In this document: in pieces, positions 27,562-37,077 of the stretch
How positions within the stretch are numbered: the first letter of the stretch is position 1
Layout: every line of letters starts with the position of its first letter
Assembly (NCBI RefSeq): GCF_000422505.1
Contig: NZ_AULX01000025.1
Coordinates: 1 to 64,000 of the forward strand
DNA from: Paenibacillus pinihumi DSM 23905 = JCM 16419
Lineage (GTDB): Bacteria > Bacillota > Bacilli > Paenibacillales > Paenibacillaceae
Direction of reading: 5' to 3'
Length of the DNA stretch: 64,000 bases
Notes under the pieces: model-generated
Seen by the model: only the letters and a program-made list of their open reading frames with translations
Told to the model about the DNA's origin: nothing
Databases searched by the model: none
Made by a program: the position numbers and the translations under genes

Positions 27562-28407
27562 ATGAATTTTACGATACGACAAGAGGGGCTTGGCTGGAGA
27601 ATTATACGTAATATCATATTACTTATTGGCATCATCATTATATTGGGACCGATGTATCTTGTTATTGTTAATTCCTTCAAATCCTTGGAGGAAGCGGGGA
27701 GAGGATTTTTTAGCCTGCCTCAATCATTGAATTTCTCTAATTATACGGAACTGCTTTCTAAGGGTAACTATTGGAGATATGTATGGAATACGACCTTCAT
27801 TACGGTGGGTTCTATTATTATGGTTCTATTGATTAATCCAACTGTATCCTATGCCATTGCACGTAATCGCCATAAGAAATATTACAACTTTGTTTATGTG
27901 TACATTCTTTTGGGTCTATTTGTACCCTTTCAGGTCATAATGCTTCCGTTAACAAAGATTATGACGAATCTTAATCTATTAAATCCTTATGGACTTATCC
28001 TATTATATGGAGCACTCAGTTTAACAAGAGGGGTTTTTCTGCTTGTGAATTATATTCAAGCGATGCCAACTGAGATAGAGGAAGCAGCTAGAATTGATGG
28101 TTGCAGCACCTTTCAAATCTACCACTCTATTATTTTGCGACTAACGATGCCGATGTTGGTTACGCTGGTTATTATGGACGCGTTATGGTTTTGGAACGAC
28201 TTTATGCTGCCCCTGTTAATTTTGAACAAAGCCAAGGAGTTTTGGACACTACCCTTGTTCCAATATAATTTTAAGACGGAATATTCCTTTAATTACACGA
28301 TGGCTTTTACGTCATACCTAATGGCGATGCTTCCTATAATCGTTATATATGCTGCAGGTCAGAAGCATATTATTGCTGGATTAACTGAAGGAGCGATCAA
28401 GGGATAA
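27562..28407 (+). CDS. ABC importer permease (MalG-like)
   Basis: 281 residues, six transmembrane helices, EAA loop EIEEAARIDGCSTFQIYHSI. Two bases after the first permease. No ATPase gene is in the operon; carbohydrate-type importers of Firmicutes commonly share an MsmX/MsmK ATPase encoded elsewhere, which is the likely explanation. Confidence 0.92.
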   Translation: MNFTIRQEGLGWRIIRNIILLIGIIIILGPMYLVIVNSFKSLEEAGRGFFSLPQSLNFSNYTELLSKGNYWRYVWNTTFITVGSIIMVLLINPTVSYAIARNRHKKYYNFVYVYILLGLFVPFQVIMLPLTKIMTNLNLLNPYGLILLYGALSLTRGVFLLVNYIQAMPTEIEEAARIDGCSTFQIYHSIILRLTMPMLVTLVIMDALWFWNDFMLPLLILNKAKEFWTLPLFQYNFKTEYSFNYTMAFTSYLMAMLPIIVIYAAGQKHIIAGLTEGAIKG

Positions 28408-28440
28408 GGGGGAAATATTCTAGTAGGGAGGATCAACGGA

Positions 28441-29856
28441 ATGATACAATGGAGATCACCAGCGCTGGAAGCGCAGATTAGTGAGTGGATCGAGTCGCAT
28501 AAGCAAGAGTTGCTTGCGGATATTGCTGGATTAGTACAAATTCCGAGCGTAGCCAGCTATGATCCGTCCTCGTCGTATCCTTTTGGCCAGCAGTGTGCAC
28601 AGGCTGTGCAGTATGTGCTCAGCTTGGGGCAGCGTCATGGCTTTAATACGATGAATAGGGAAAATTACTGTGCAGTAATTAGCATGGGTGATGAGGATAA
28701 GCGATCCGTCGGCATATGGGGACATGTTGATGTTGTGCCGGCAGGAGAAGGCTGGATTTACCCGGCTTTTCAAGCTACACAAAAGGACGACTTCCTCATT
28801 GGCAGAGGTGTGCAAGATAACAAAGGAGCGGTTATTGCTGTCTTGTACGCTCTTAGATTCTTAAAGGAGCAGGGGATAACCTTAAGCTATCATCTTCAGC
28901 AAATCATTGGCAGTGGAGAAGAGATTGGCATGCACGATGTTGCGTATTATCGCAAGCATTATGCTGTGCCGGACTTCAATATTGTTGCTGACAGCGGATT
29001 TCCGGTCTGCTATGGCGAGAAGGGGATGCTATCGGTGTTACTAGGCTTTGAACTTGGGACTTCATCGATCGTTTCATTAAAGGGTGGAGTTTCTTCCAAT
29101 AGCGTGCCTGGTTATGCAGGGCTTGTGCTGCAGCGCAATGAAGCGCATCTGGCTAAGCTAAGCACATTGCCTCCATCCATACAATATAGTGTGACAGAGC
29201 AAGAGATTAAGCTGGAAGCATGGGGTAAGTCCGGGCATGCTGCATTTCCTCAAGGAACAAGCAATGCCATTGCCAATCTGCTCCAGCCGCTGATTGAGGA
29301 TGAATGGTTTGAGGGTACTGTTCATACGGGACTTCAAAAGCTGCATGACATTTGCAGACATTATGATGGCAGGGCGCTCCATATTCAATGTGAGGATGAG
29401 CTGTCCGGACCTCTAACCTGTGTTGGAACGATAGTGAACGTAGATTATGGCAGCGTGGAGCTTGAGCTGAATATTCGTTATCCCATTAAGCAATCAGCAC
29501 AGACATTATTGCAGAAGCTAACGGAAAGTGGACTAACGCTTAATCATGTTACGGTTAGTGAACCAAGCTATTGTGACCCTAACACACCAGAGGTAGAGCG
29601 ATTAATGAGTGCTTATCAGGGAATAACCGGTGAGCAGAGGGAGCCATTTGTTATGGGTGGTGGCACCTATGCCAGGAAGCTGACCAATGCGGTTGGCTTT
29701 GGTCCTGGACTGCCTGCTGATTTCTCAGAACTTGGATTGCCTCAAGGACATGGACATATTCACGGTCCAGATGAAGTTCAATCTATTCCTAATTTGATGA
29801 TGGCATTAAAGATCTATATTATGGCGCTTCTTGAGCTAAATGAGTACTTCTGCTAA
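28441..29856 (+). CDS. M20-family peptidase / deacylase (PepV-like)
   Basis: 471 residues, AGGGAGGATC upstream; the length matches PepV dipeptidases. Metal site: HVDVVPAG (~res 82-89), GRGVQDNKGAV (Asp bridging), general base pair SGEEIGMHD, VADSGFP, and final GHIHGPDE. A lid domain is inserted in the middle. Last gene of the importer operon, so it probably hydrolyses an imported peptide or N-acyl compound. Confidence 0.88.
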   Translation: MIQWRSPALEAQISEWIESHKQELLADIAGLVQIPSVASYDPSSSYPFGQQCAQAVQYVLSLGQRHGFNTMNRENYCAVISMGDEDKRSVGIWGHVDVVPAGEGWIYPAFQATQKDDFLIGRGVQDNKGAVIAVLYALRFLKEQGITLSYHLQQIIGSGEEIGMHDVAYYRKHYAVPDFNIVADSGFPVCYGEKGMLSVLLGFELGTSSIVSLKGGVSSNSVPGYAGLVLQRNEAHLAKLSTLPPSIQYSVTEQEIKLEAWGKSGHAAFPQGTSNAIANLLQPLIEDEWFEGTVHTGLQKLHDICRHYDGRALHIQCEDELSGPLTCVGTIVNVDYGSVELELNIRYPIKQSAQTLLQKLTESGLTLNHVTVSEPSYCDPNTPEVERLMSAYQGITGEQREPFVMGGGTYARKLTNAVGFGPGLPADFSELGLPQGHGHIHGPDEVQSIPNLMMALKIYIMALLELNEYFC

Positions 29857-29956
29857 GTGCTACGGTGATATTCAGTAGAGAGCCAAAGGGGACTTGTGAA
29901 GTTTGTGAATATAACGCGAAGCGTAAATACTGCTAGGCATTTTATGGGGGTTAGGC

Positions 29957-30613
29957 ATGGAGTTATTCGTAGTTGGTGATGTACATGGTTGTTTTCATAC
30001 GTTTACGAAGTTAATTAACGAGCATTGGGATCGTGAAAAACAGATCTTCGTGCAGTTGGGTGATTTATTGGATAGAGGGAAATTCTCTCCGGAGACCATT
30101 CTATATGCGATTGAATTGCAAAAAAACAATCCCAATAACGTTTATTTTCTTAAGGGAAATCATGAGTTTGAAGCTATTGTGCACACAGAAGAAGGAAATG
30201 AGAATTGGTTAAGACAATGCGGAGAAGAGACATTAAAACAATTTAAAAGAAGATCATTGGATCTGGTTACTTATGTTCCTTGGATGAAATCACTGCCTCT
30301 ATATTATGAAACGGACCATGTTTTCATTAGTCATGCAGGTATTTCTATGAAAGCAGAAAATCCGTTTGAAGAATCCCATCCAGAGAGTGTCTTGTGGAAC
30401 AGGAGCCAACTCAAGAATATTGGAAAGCTGCAGATTATCGGGCATACTCCTTGTAAATCAGGAAGGGCTGAATTTGATGCGGAGAGCAATGTAATGAATA
30501 TAGATACAGGGGCATATCGGCCTAAAGGCCTTACAGCCGTAAAAATTAATGGGGAAGGAAAAGTAGCTGAAATCATATTTGAACCAACACAATCCATAGA
30601 TGTAACCGATTGA
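29957..30613 (+). CDS. Serine/threonine-protein-phosphatase-like metallophosphoesterase
   Basis: 218 residues; GDVHG (7-11), GDLLDRG (36-42), GNHE (~69) and the later ISHAGIS and IGHTPC histidines make a complete dinuclear metal site of the PPP superfamily (PrpA/ApaH-like). Single cytoplasmic domain. Monocistronic. May act on phosphoproteins or dinucleotides; substrate not determinable. Confidence 0.9.
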   Translation: MELFVVGDVHGCFHTFTKLINEHWDREKQIFVQLGDLLDRGKFSPETILYAIELQKNNPNNVYFLKGNHEFEAIVHTEEGNENWLRQCGEETLKQFKRRSLDLVTYVPWMKSLPLYYETDHVFISHAGISMKAENPFEESHPESVLWNRSQLKNIGKLQIIGHTPCKSGRAEFDAESNVMNIDTGAYRPKGLTAVKINGEGKVAEIIFEPTQSIDVTD

Positions 30614-30764
30614 TCGTCGAGGATATAGGCGGTTGGTGTGAAACGCTAAATATACACTATATTCTTTTAAAACACACTATTATAATGAGCACTCAGGTTC
30701 AGTAAAATATAAGGGAGAAGGATGCTTAGGGACTGCGATTATGTGAAACGGCAGGTGGATAAGG

Positions 30765-31916
30765 ATGAATTTTACGAAATTTACCGCATACTTGGATACG
30801 TTTTATCGGGAAAAAAACATTCCTGGTCTGGGTGTTGCCATGTATCACAAGCACCAGCCTGTCTACGAGCATTATACTGGTTTTTCTGATGTAGAGAATC
30901 AGATCCCTTTTAGCAGAGATAGTATTTTCAGGTTGTATTCGGCGACGAAGGTTGTGACATGTACAGCGTTGCTGCAACTGCTTGAGCAAGGAAAGTATAA
31001 GCTCTCTGATCCTCTATATGAATACATCCCTGAGTTTAAGCATATGCTTGTCCGTCATTCGCTGCCGGATGGAACAGTAGAGCTTCTCCCCGCTCAAAAT
31101 CCGATTGCGATTGAGCATTTGTTTACGATGACAGCAGGTATTGAAACGATCAATACGGATGCAATTCATAGGGCTGTTGCAAAAAGCAATGGGGAAGGCC
31201 AGACACTTGCAGTAATCAAAACGTTGGCGCAGGAGCCGCTTGCCTTTGAGCCAGGTTCGCGTTTTAAATACACGGTTTGTCATGATGTGCTGGGAGCCCT
31301 GCTTGAGGTGATTACGGGTCAAGCTTTTGGAAGCTATCTGGAGGAGCATATTTTTAATCCGCTCGGCATGAAGGACAGCGCTTTTAAGCTGAAGGACGAA
31401 AGCCGTTTTTGCAAGCTGTATAACCATTTTAATAGCCAGACGCATCAAGCGGACAGCATCGGGGAAACGCTCATGTTTGAGCCGGGCCGCTCATATGAAA
31501 GTGGCGGCGGAGGGTTGTTTTCTACGGTGTCCGACTATATTGTATTTGCAGAGGCGCTGTGCAACCAGGGCCTGGCGCCGAATGGAGAGCGTATTCTAAG
31601 ACCGGAAACAGTGAATGCGATGCGAAGGAACCGCCTGTCTCCTGTTGCCCAGCAGGACTTTGACAGATTTGGCGGGGCAAGCAAATTCGGTTATGGATAC
31701 GGCCTTGGTGTAAGAACTTTGGTGAATCGTGAGGACAACAATTCACTTAGTCAAAATGGGGAGTTTGGCTGGGATGGGGCCAGAGGGTGTTATGTTGTCA
31801 TTGATCCTGAAGCAGAAGTGACACTGTTCTATGCGCAGCAAGAAAATGGTTCGCCGTGGTATCGCTGGCACGGCACGGTACGCAACTATGCTTACGCGAG
31901 CATTTGGGATGTTTGA
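30765..31916 (+). CDS. Serine hydrolase of the beta-lactamase (class C / esterase) family
   Basis: 383 residues, AGGTGGATAAGG upstream. Nucleophile S59 in SATK, second motif FKYTVCHDVLG (Tyr as base, the Y-x-x-x-HD form of this subgroup) and HxG-equivalent GWDGARG. No signal peptide, so cytoplasmic esterase or peptidase rather than an exported antibiotic-resistance enzyme. Ends at a bidirectional terminator. Confidence 0.88.
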   Translation: MNFTKFTAYLDTFYREKNIPGLGVAMYHKHQPVYEHYTGFSDVENQIPFSRDSIFRLYSATKVVTCTALLQLLEQGKYKLSDPLYEYIPEFKHMLVRHSLPDGTVELLPAQNPIAIEHLFTMTAGIETINTDAIHRAVAKSNGEGQTLAVIKTLAQEPLAFEPGSRFKYTVCHDVLGALLEVITGQAFGSYLEEHIFNPLGMKDSAFKLKDESRFCKLYNHFNSQTHQADSIGETLMFEPGRSYESGGGGLFSTVSDYIVFAEALCNQGLAPNGERILRPETVNAMRRNRLSPVAQQDFDRFGGASKFGYGYGLGVRTLVNREDNNSLSQNGEFGWDGARGCYVVIDPEAEVTLFYAQQENGSPWYRWHGTVRNYAYASIWDV

Positions 31917-31935
31917 GAAGTGCCCGTGTCCAAAG

Positions 31936-31964
31936 AAAAAAGGAGCTGCGCATGCTCCTTTTTT
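31936..31964. terminator. Bidirectional terminator
   Basis: AAAAAAGGAGC / GCTCCTTTTTT perfect stem, 7-base loop, between convergent genes. Confidence 0.9.
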
Positions 31965-31975
31965 TCATTTTTGGG

Positions 31976-32314
31976 CTAATTCGAGCCGCGAGCCCTGCGA
32001 AAGACAATATAAGATTCATCGTCCGAAGCGGTGGATTTACGGCCCTTCCCCCAGCCTACCCGTTCACGGTAACTGCCAAGAAGTTTGTTTTCAATGACAG
32101 CGGACTCTTGAACCTGCTCAATTCCATCTGCATTGGGCAGTACGTAGAGGGCATCTACAGGGCAATACAGCTCACACATAAAACAGGTCTGACAATCGGA
32201 TTGTCTGGCAATGACCGGGATACCGTTCTCCACTTCCTGAAAAACGTTGGTTGGACAGATTTTTACGCACTGATTGCAGCTGATGCAGCGGTCGGCACTT
32301 AATACTTCAATCAC
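31976..32314 (-). CDS. Ferredoxin-type 2x[4Fe-4S] protein (AprB-like)
   Basis: 112 residues from GTG 32314, which overlaps the flavoprotein stop (GTGA) and has GAGGAGG 10 bases upstream. Two clusters: CISCNQCVKIC (Cys10, 13, 16, 20) and CQTCFMCELYC (Cys41, 44, 47, 51), then a ~55-residue tail. Adenylyl-sulfate-reductase beta subunits have the same two-cluster layout. It probably passes electrons to or from the adjacent FAD subunit. Confidence 0.9.
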   Translation of the reverse strand: MIEVLSADRCISCNQCVKICPTNVFQEVENGIPVIARQSDCQTCFMCELYCPVDALYVLPNADGIEQVQESAVIENKLLGSYRERVGWGKGRKSTASDDESYIVFRRARGSN

Positions 32315-33930
32315 GCTTGTAATGCCTCCTCTATATTCCCGTTATCTGTTGCAGTGATTGGCTTCACCCATACCTGATCCAAGCCGCCGCTGATCAGCCG
32401 GTAATGCTGCGCGGCATCCCGCTCCGGAAAATCCGTACGCACATGCATCCCGCGGGTTTCCCGCCTTGCCAGTCCGCTTTCATACATCCATCTGGCCGTA
32501 GCCGTCATCGCTGCAACCTCTCTTACACCGACTCTGCTTCCTTCTGCTGTCCGGATACCCTGTTTGATTTCCAGCCATAACTGGTTCAGGCGGCCGAGGG
32601 ATGCGGTTAAGCCCTCTTCACTGCGGAACCAGTTGCGATCATAAGGAAAGACTTCATCCTGTACAAGGCGGACAACTTCCTCCGTATTTATCCGGCTCCG
32701 GGAGCCTTCCGCTTGTACAGGCACGCCGGACAGTCCGGATAAGCCGCGGGCATTGCGGTTGAAACGATTCTCGCCCTGCTTCAAGGCAAAGCGGGCAGCG
32801 CCTTCTCCGGCCCAATACCCCGATGACATTGCCCAGGCTGCATTATGGCTGCCGCCGCCCGTAAATCCGCCACAAATGAGCTCGCGGGTGGCCGCATCGC
32901 CTGCTGCGAACAAGCCCGGAACCTTCGTTGCACAGGTTTCATCCACAATATTGATGCCTCCCGTGCCTCTAACCGTACCCTCGAATCTCAGGGTAATCGG
33001 GAATTTCTCTGTGAAAGGATCGATTTTCAGCCGGTCAAAGGATAAGAAGAAGTTGGGCTGTGCCTTTCTCATCGAAACTTGTAGTGCCTTGTCAGCTTTA
33101 TCCAGACATGCATACACCGGCTCTTTGAGCAGGGTCTTGGCGATAATTGAACGGCCTCTGCGCGATCCGGCTCCATCGATGACTCTTCCATCCTCGTAGT
33201 AGAACGTAGCAAATTGATATAGTGCTGTCTTCGTGACCGGTGAGAAATACGGTACAATCGCATAGGCTGTCGAGAATTCCATTCCGGAAAACTCGGCTCC
33301 TGCTTCTCCGGCCATCAGATAACCGTCTCCTGTCAGGACATTCGTTCCGAGTGCTTTGCTTAAAAATGCACAGCCCCCTGTAGCGATGACAACTGCCGCA
33401 GCATCGATGCGCCAAGGTTGCCGCGTCTGCTCATTAATTCCGGCAGCCCCGGCCACGCCATGACTATCAGACAGCAGCTCCAGAGCAGGACTGTGATCCA
33501 GGATGCGAACGCCGGCTTTTTGTACCCGTTTGCGCATGAGGCGCATGTATTCAGGACCCTGTACACTAATGTAATTCGGTCCTCCTGTCTCGTCGGTTGG
33601 GAACGGATAGCCCCAGTCCCGAATCTGATGCATACTATGATAAGTCTGATCAAGCACACGCTGCATCCATGGACGCTCCGCCAGATTCCCGCCCATATCC
33701 ATCCGGCTCATCATGGCATTTTCGCGGGCTTGCTGCTCAGGCTTCACATACCAAATGGCTGTACCGGAGGGAGCCGTCGCTCCGCTGGTCCCGCAGTAGC
33801 CTTTGTCAACAAGAATGACGCTGGCGCCTTGCCCGGCAGCGGTAATTGCAGCCCATGCGCCTGCCGGACCGCCGCCAATGACTAACACATCCGCTTGAAG
33901 TTTCAGAGCTTCCTTAGCATCTTTACTCAT
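32311..33930 (-). CDS. FAD-dependent oxidoreductase (FrdA/SdhA/AprA superfamily)
   Basis: 539 residues; dinucleotide-binding GGGPAG (19-24) with DKGYCGTSGATAPSG, and the distal FAD motif GLFAAGDAATRE. Belongs to the fumarate-reductase/succinate-dehydrogenase flavoprotein superfamily; pairing with a two-cluster ferredoxin is the AprAB arrangement. The substrate Arg/His of fumarate reductases were not recognised. In an operon after an ABC importer of sulfonate/nitrate type, hence likely oxidation or reduction of an imported sulfur compound; this is inference. Confidence 0.85.
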   Translation of the reverse strand: MSKDAKEALKLQADVLVIGGGPAGAWAAITAAGQGASVILVDKGYCGTSGATAPSGTAIWYVKPEQQARENAMMSRMDMGGNLAERPWMQRVLDQTYHSMHQIRDWGYPFPTDETGGPNYISVQGPEYMRLMRKRVQKAGVRILDHSPALELLSDSHGVAGAAGINEQTRQPWRIDAAAVVIATGGCAFLSKALGTNVLTGDGYLMAGEAGAEFSGMEFSTAYAIVPYFSPVTKTALYQFATFYYEDGRVIDGAGSRRGRSIIAKTLLKEPVYACLDKADKALQVSMRKAQPNFFLSFDRLKIDPFTEKFPITLRFEGTVRGTGGINIVDETCATKVPGLFAAGDAATRELICGGFTGGGSHNAAWAMSSGYWAGEGAARFALKQGENRFNRNARGLSGLSGVPVQAEGSRSRINTEEVVRLVQDEVFPYDRNWFRSEEGLTASLGRLNQLWLEIKQGIRTAEGSRVGVREVAAMTATARWMYESGLARRETRGMHVRTDFPERDAAQHYRLISGGLDQVWVKPITATDNGNIEEALQA

Positions 33931-33952
33931 CTTGTCGAACCGCCCTTCATTT

Positions 33953-34948
33953 TCATCTTTTAACTGCCCAGTCCTTGAGATTAAAGTCTTTTTTGGAAAG
34001 CCCTTCTTCAGTCAGAAATTCTTTTACACTCTCCAAATGCTCGTAAGTCTTATCCGTAATAAGCTGATCTGTTATTGCGCTGATCGGATAAAGAATCTTT
34101 ACATTTTCGACAGACGTCCCGATGACCTTAGACACAAATTCGTAATACTCTTCCTCATGCTGCTTCAGATCGGCAAGTGATTTTGCTCGGGCTTCATCCC
34201 AAATTTTAGGGAAGTCCGGGAATTTTTTGAGAAAGTCATCTGTGACGACGGCTATACTTGCTCCTGCCAAATGAGGGGTGTCATCTGATGAATGAATGAG
34301 CGGGAATCCTTGATCCAGCAATGATAATGCATCGGCTCCAAATCCTACATTTGCGTCAATATCACCTCTGGCAATGGCTGCGGCCGCATCGGAGCCAAGC
34401 ATGTGTACGAGCTCATATTTGGTGACACCTTCTTCTTTAAGCAAGCCGATAATATACCGATGACTATATGAACCTTTTGGGACGGCGATCACTTTGCCTT
34501 CAAGTTCCTTTACTGTAGCGGGGCCATTTTTTTTGCCGATTACGAATGCTTTAAGCCCGGAATTGATTTGACCCAGAAGATGTGTTTTGGCGCCACCTGA
34601 ATATGAAATAATGCCAGGCGTATCACCAATCGTTCCAACGTCAATACGACGGCTGATCAGTGCTTCCGATTCGTCCGGTCCATTAGGGAAACCGAAAGTA
34701 TTTACTTTTTCAATACCGTGTTTTTTTAATTCTTCCTGAATAATTCCTTTATAGAGTCCCCAGCCTTCAGCACCGTTGGGCAAATTGAGCGTATTGGAAC
34801 CGATATAGCCAAAGTTCAGAACGGACGGAACGCTCTTGGCATCTGCAGACGTACTGCTGCAAGCCTGTAAAAGGAGTAAGGAGAATAACAGTAATGAGAT
34901 AATGGCGAGTCGTAAGGACAAGATTCGGTGTTTACGGGTGGAATTCAT
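33953..34948 (-). CDS. ABC importer substrate-binding lipoprotein (SsuA/TauA/NrtA type)
   Basis: Start at ATG 34948 (AAAGGA upstream), 331 residues; the longer frame has no ribosome site. Lipobox LLLLQAC. Family features: NFGYIGSNTLNLPNGAEGWGL at the start, RRIDVGTIGDTPGIISY, VIAVPKGSYSHRYIIGLL, AIARGDIDANVGF. Binds a sulfonate, taurine or related anion outside the cell. Confidence 0.9.
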   Translation of the reverse strand: MNSTRKHRILSLRLAIISLLLFSLLLLQACSSTSADAKSVPSVLNFGYIGSNTLNLPNGAEGWGLYKGIIQEELKKHGIEKVNTFGFPNGPDESEALISRRIDVGTIGDTPGIISYSGGAKTHLLGQINSGLKAFVIGKKNGPATVKELEGKVIAVPKGSYSHRYIIGLLKEEGVTKYELVHMLGSDAAAAIARGDIDANVGFGADALSLLDQGFPLIHSSDDTPHLAGASIAVVTDDFLKKFPDFPKIWDEARAKSLADLKQHEEEYYEFVSKVIGTSVENVKILYPISAITDQLITDKTYEHLESVKEFLTEEGLSKKDFNLKDWAVKR

Positions 34949-35028
34949 AGAATCGCGTTCCTTTCCAAGTAGGTTTGTCATTGTGTAGTTTCGATGGGTC
35001 CATGAAAGGGCATTAACCTGGCTTTGAA

Positions 35029-35955
35029 TCAGCCTTGATAGCTGTCCCGCCAATGCAGCAGACTGCGCTCCAGGAGTTTGATCAGCGTATCGAGAATTTT
35101 CCCGACAATGGCGAACACGATAATGCCAACAAAAATCACTTCGGGCTTGAGATTCTGTTTGGCCTCATTGATTAGAAACCCAACCCCGTTATAGGCACCT
35201 ACATATTCCGCAATGACGAGGCTGATCCAGGAGACCGCAATGGAGGTTCTAAGACCCATTAAAATATTCGGCACCGCTGCCGGCAGCATGAGATGGGTTA
35301 CACGCCTCCACTTGTTGTATTGCAATATGTCTGCCACTTCAAACAGCTGGTTGTCTACATTGCGAATCCCAATGTATGTATTGATGTAGAGCGGAAAAAA
35401 TGCCCCGGATGCGATGATGACGATTTTGGATGCTTCGCCGAAGCCAAACCATAGCGTAATGAGTGGTGCCAGGGCCAGATGCGGCACCAGTCTCAACACT
35501 TGAAGACTGGGATCAATCAAATAATCGATCTTGCGTATGAATCCGGCTATGACGCCTAGTCCAAGCCCCAGCAGGCCTCCAGTCAAAAAACCATAGGCCA
35601 CGCGTTCTAAACTGTAACCGAGGTGGGACAGTAATTCACCGGAAGCCAGCATGCGCCCAAAAACCTCGATGACGGAAAAAAGGGACGGTAGAAGGGTTTT
35701 AGGAACGCTGCCGCTCCAGTCAATAAGGAGCCATACCGTCAATATAATGACTGGCAGGATAACACCTTGGATGGCATCGGTTGAAAACAACTGCCAGCGT
35801 GTTCTGACCTGTGAAGCGGTGGAGGGGGCAGTAGCATCATTTAGCCTATTCTCTTGTCCCGGGACGGGAAAGCCGCTTGTAGGCGGGCTGTTTCTTTGCC
35901 GCCAGCGGGAACCTCTGCGCTCTGTCCGCAGCGTCTCGTTTGTCGGGCTGCTCAT
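35029..35955 (-). CDS. ABC importer permease (SsuC/TauC type)
   Basis: 308 residues, GGAGGGG upstream. A ~55-residue hydrophilic N-terminal extension precedes six transmembrane helices; EAA loop VADILQYNKWRRVTHLMLPAA. Lies 12 bases after the other permease. The two permeases are clearly paralogous. Confidence 0.9.
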   Translation of the reverse strand: MSSPTNETLRTERRGSRWRQRNSPPTSGFPVPGQENRLNDATAPSTASQVRTRWQLFSTDAIQGVILPVIILTVWLLIDWSGSVPKTLLPSLFSVIEVFGRMLASGELLSHLGYSLERVAYGFLTGGLLGLGLGVIAGFIRKIDYLIDPSLQVLRLVPHLALAPLITLWFGFGEASKIVIIASGAFFPLYINTYIGIRNVDNQLFEVADILQYNKWRRVTHLMLPAAVPNILMGLRTSIAVSWISLVIAEYVGAYNGVGFLINEAKQNLKPEVIFVGIIVFAIVGKILDTLIKLLERSLLHWRDSYQG

Positions 35956-35967
35956 AAGTTCCCCTCC

Positions 35968-36780
35968 TTACCTGTTAATAGTGGTTTTCCAACGGAGCAG
36001 CCTGTGCTGCAGCAGTCTGATCAGACTGTCTGCTGTAAGGCCAAGGATGGCAAACAGAAATATTCCTACGAATACAACCGGCGTATCTGAAAACTGCCGG
36101 GCATCGGACATCATGTAGCCGATTCCGGAAGTCGAGGCGATTAACTCGGCAACGACCAGACCCAGCCATGAAATACCGAATGAAATCCGGACGCCTAACA
36201 AAATATTCGGCAGCGCGGCCGGCAGAACAAGACGGATAATTTGCTGAAAGCGGCTGTAGCCCAGCACATGCGTCACTTCGAATAGTTTATTGTCCACATT
36301 CCGAATGCCCAGAAAAGTATTAATATACAGCTGAAAAAACGTGGCCTGGGCAATAATGAGAACCTTCGATAACTCGCCAATCCCGAACCAAAGCACGAAT
36401 AACGGAACAATTGCCAGACTTGGGATCATACGAATCATTTGAATCGTCGGATCAAGCAGCTTTTCTGTTCGTTTGAACAAGCCGACGGCAATGCCAAATA
36501 GAAATCCCAAACTGGCTCCGATCAGAAATCCTGTCAAAACACGCCGGACACTAACGCTGACATGTTCCCAAAGAGTACCGGACTGAACGAGTTCAATAAA
36601 TGTCGTGCCTATGGTATAAGGAGTTGGAAAGAGCAAATCTGATATCAGTTCCAGATCTCCAAGAACCTGCCAAATGATTAATGTGGTAACAGGAAGCACC
36701 AAAGCCAATAGGGAGAGGGTTAATCTGCCCGGTTCCTGCTTGATTTTTGGGTTGACAGCTATTTTGCTGGGTATGCTCAA
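35968..36780 (-). CDS. ABC importer permease (SsuC/TauC type)
   Basis: 270 residues from TTG 36780 with GAGGG at 7 bases. Six transmembrane helices and EAA loop VTHVLGYSRFQQIIRLVLPAA. First gene of the minus-strand operon permease-permease-binding protein-flavoprotein-ferredoxin. Two different SsuC-like permeases suggest a heterodimeric channel, whereas ssu and tau systems normally use one. Confidence 0.9.
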   Translation of the reverse strand: MSIPSKIAVNPKIKQEPGRLTLSLLALVLPVTTLIIWQVLGDLELISDLLFPTPYTIGTTFIELVQSGTLWEHVSVSVRRVLTGFLIGASLGFLFGIAVGLFKRTEKLLDPTIQMIRMIPSLAIVPLFVLWFGIGELSKVLIIAQATFFQLYINTFLGIRNVDNKLFEVTHVLGYSRFQQIIRLVLPAALPNILLGVRISFGISWLGLVVAELIASTSGIGYMMSDARQFSDTPVVFVGIFLFAILGLTADSLIRLLQHRLLRWKTTINR

Positions 36781-37077
36781 CTATACACCCTCTTTGTGAT
36801 TCAAATTTACAATCGCCATTTGAATGGTGGACAAGTATGAAATATGAGAATTTAGCTGCAAGGGAGATTCATTAAAGGGGTCCTTTTGTAAGGTACGAGG
36901 TGTTTAATTTGCACAATATAGGAGTGCAAAGAGTAATGTATACCAACAATTCCGATTAGTCAAGTTGAATTTAGCTTTTCTGACCAAATGGAACCGAGTA
37001 TTGACACTTTCAATGATGCAATGATAGCCTAGAAATAACATCATATTAGTCGGATATAAATTTGCAGAGGTGATTAT
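36781..37077. promoter_or_regulatory. Divergent promoter region of the sulfonate-type importer
   Basis: On the plus strand TTGACA (37001-37006) with TAGCCT or ATAGCC 17-18 bases later could serve the ATPase gene. On the minus strand TTGACT near 36960 with TATACA could serve the permease operon. No riboswitch fold recognised. Confidence 0.45.
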
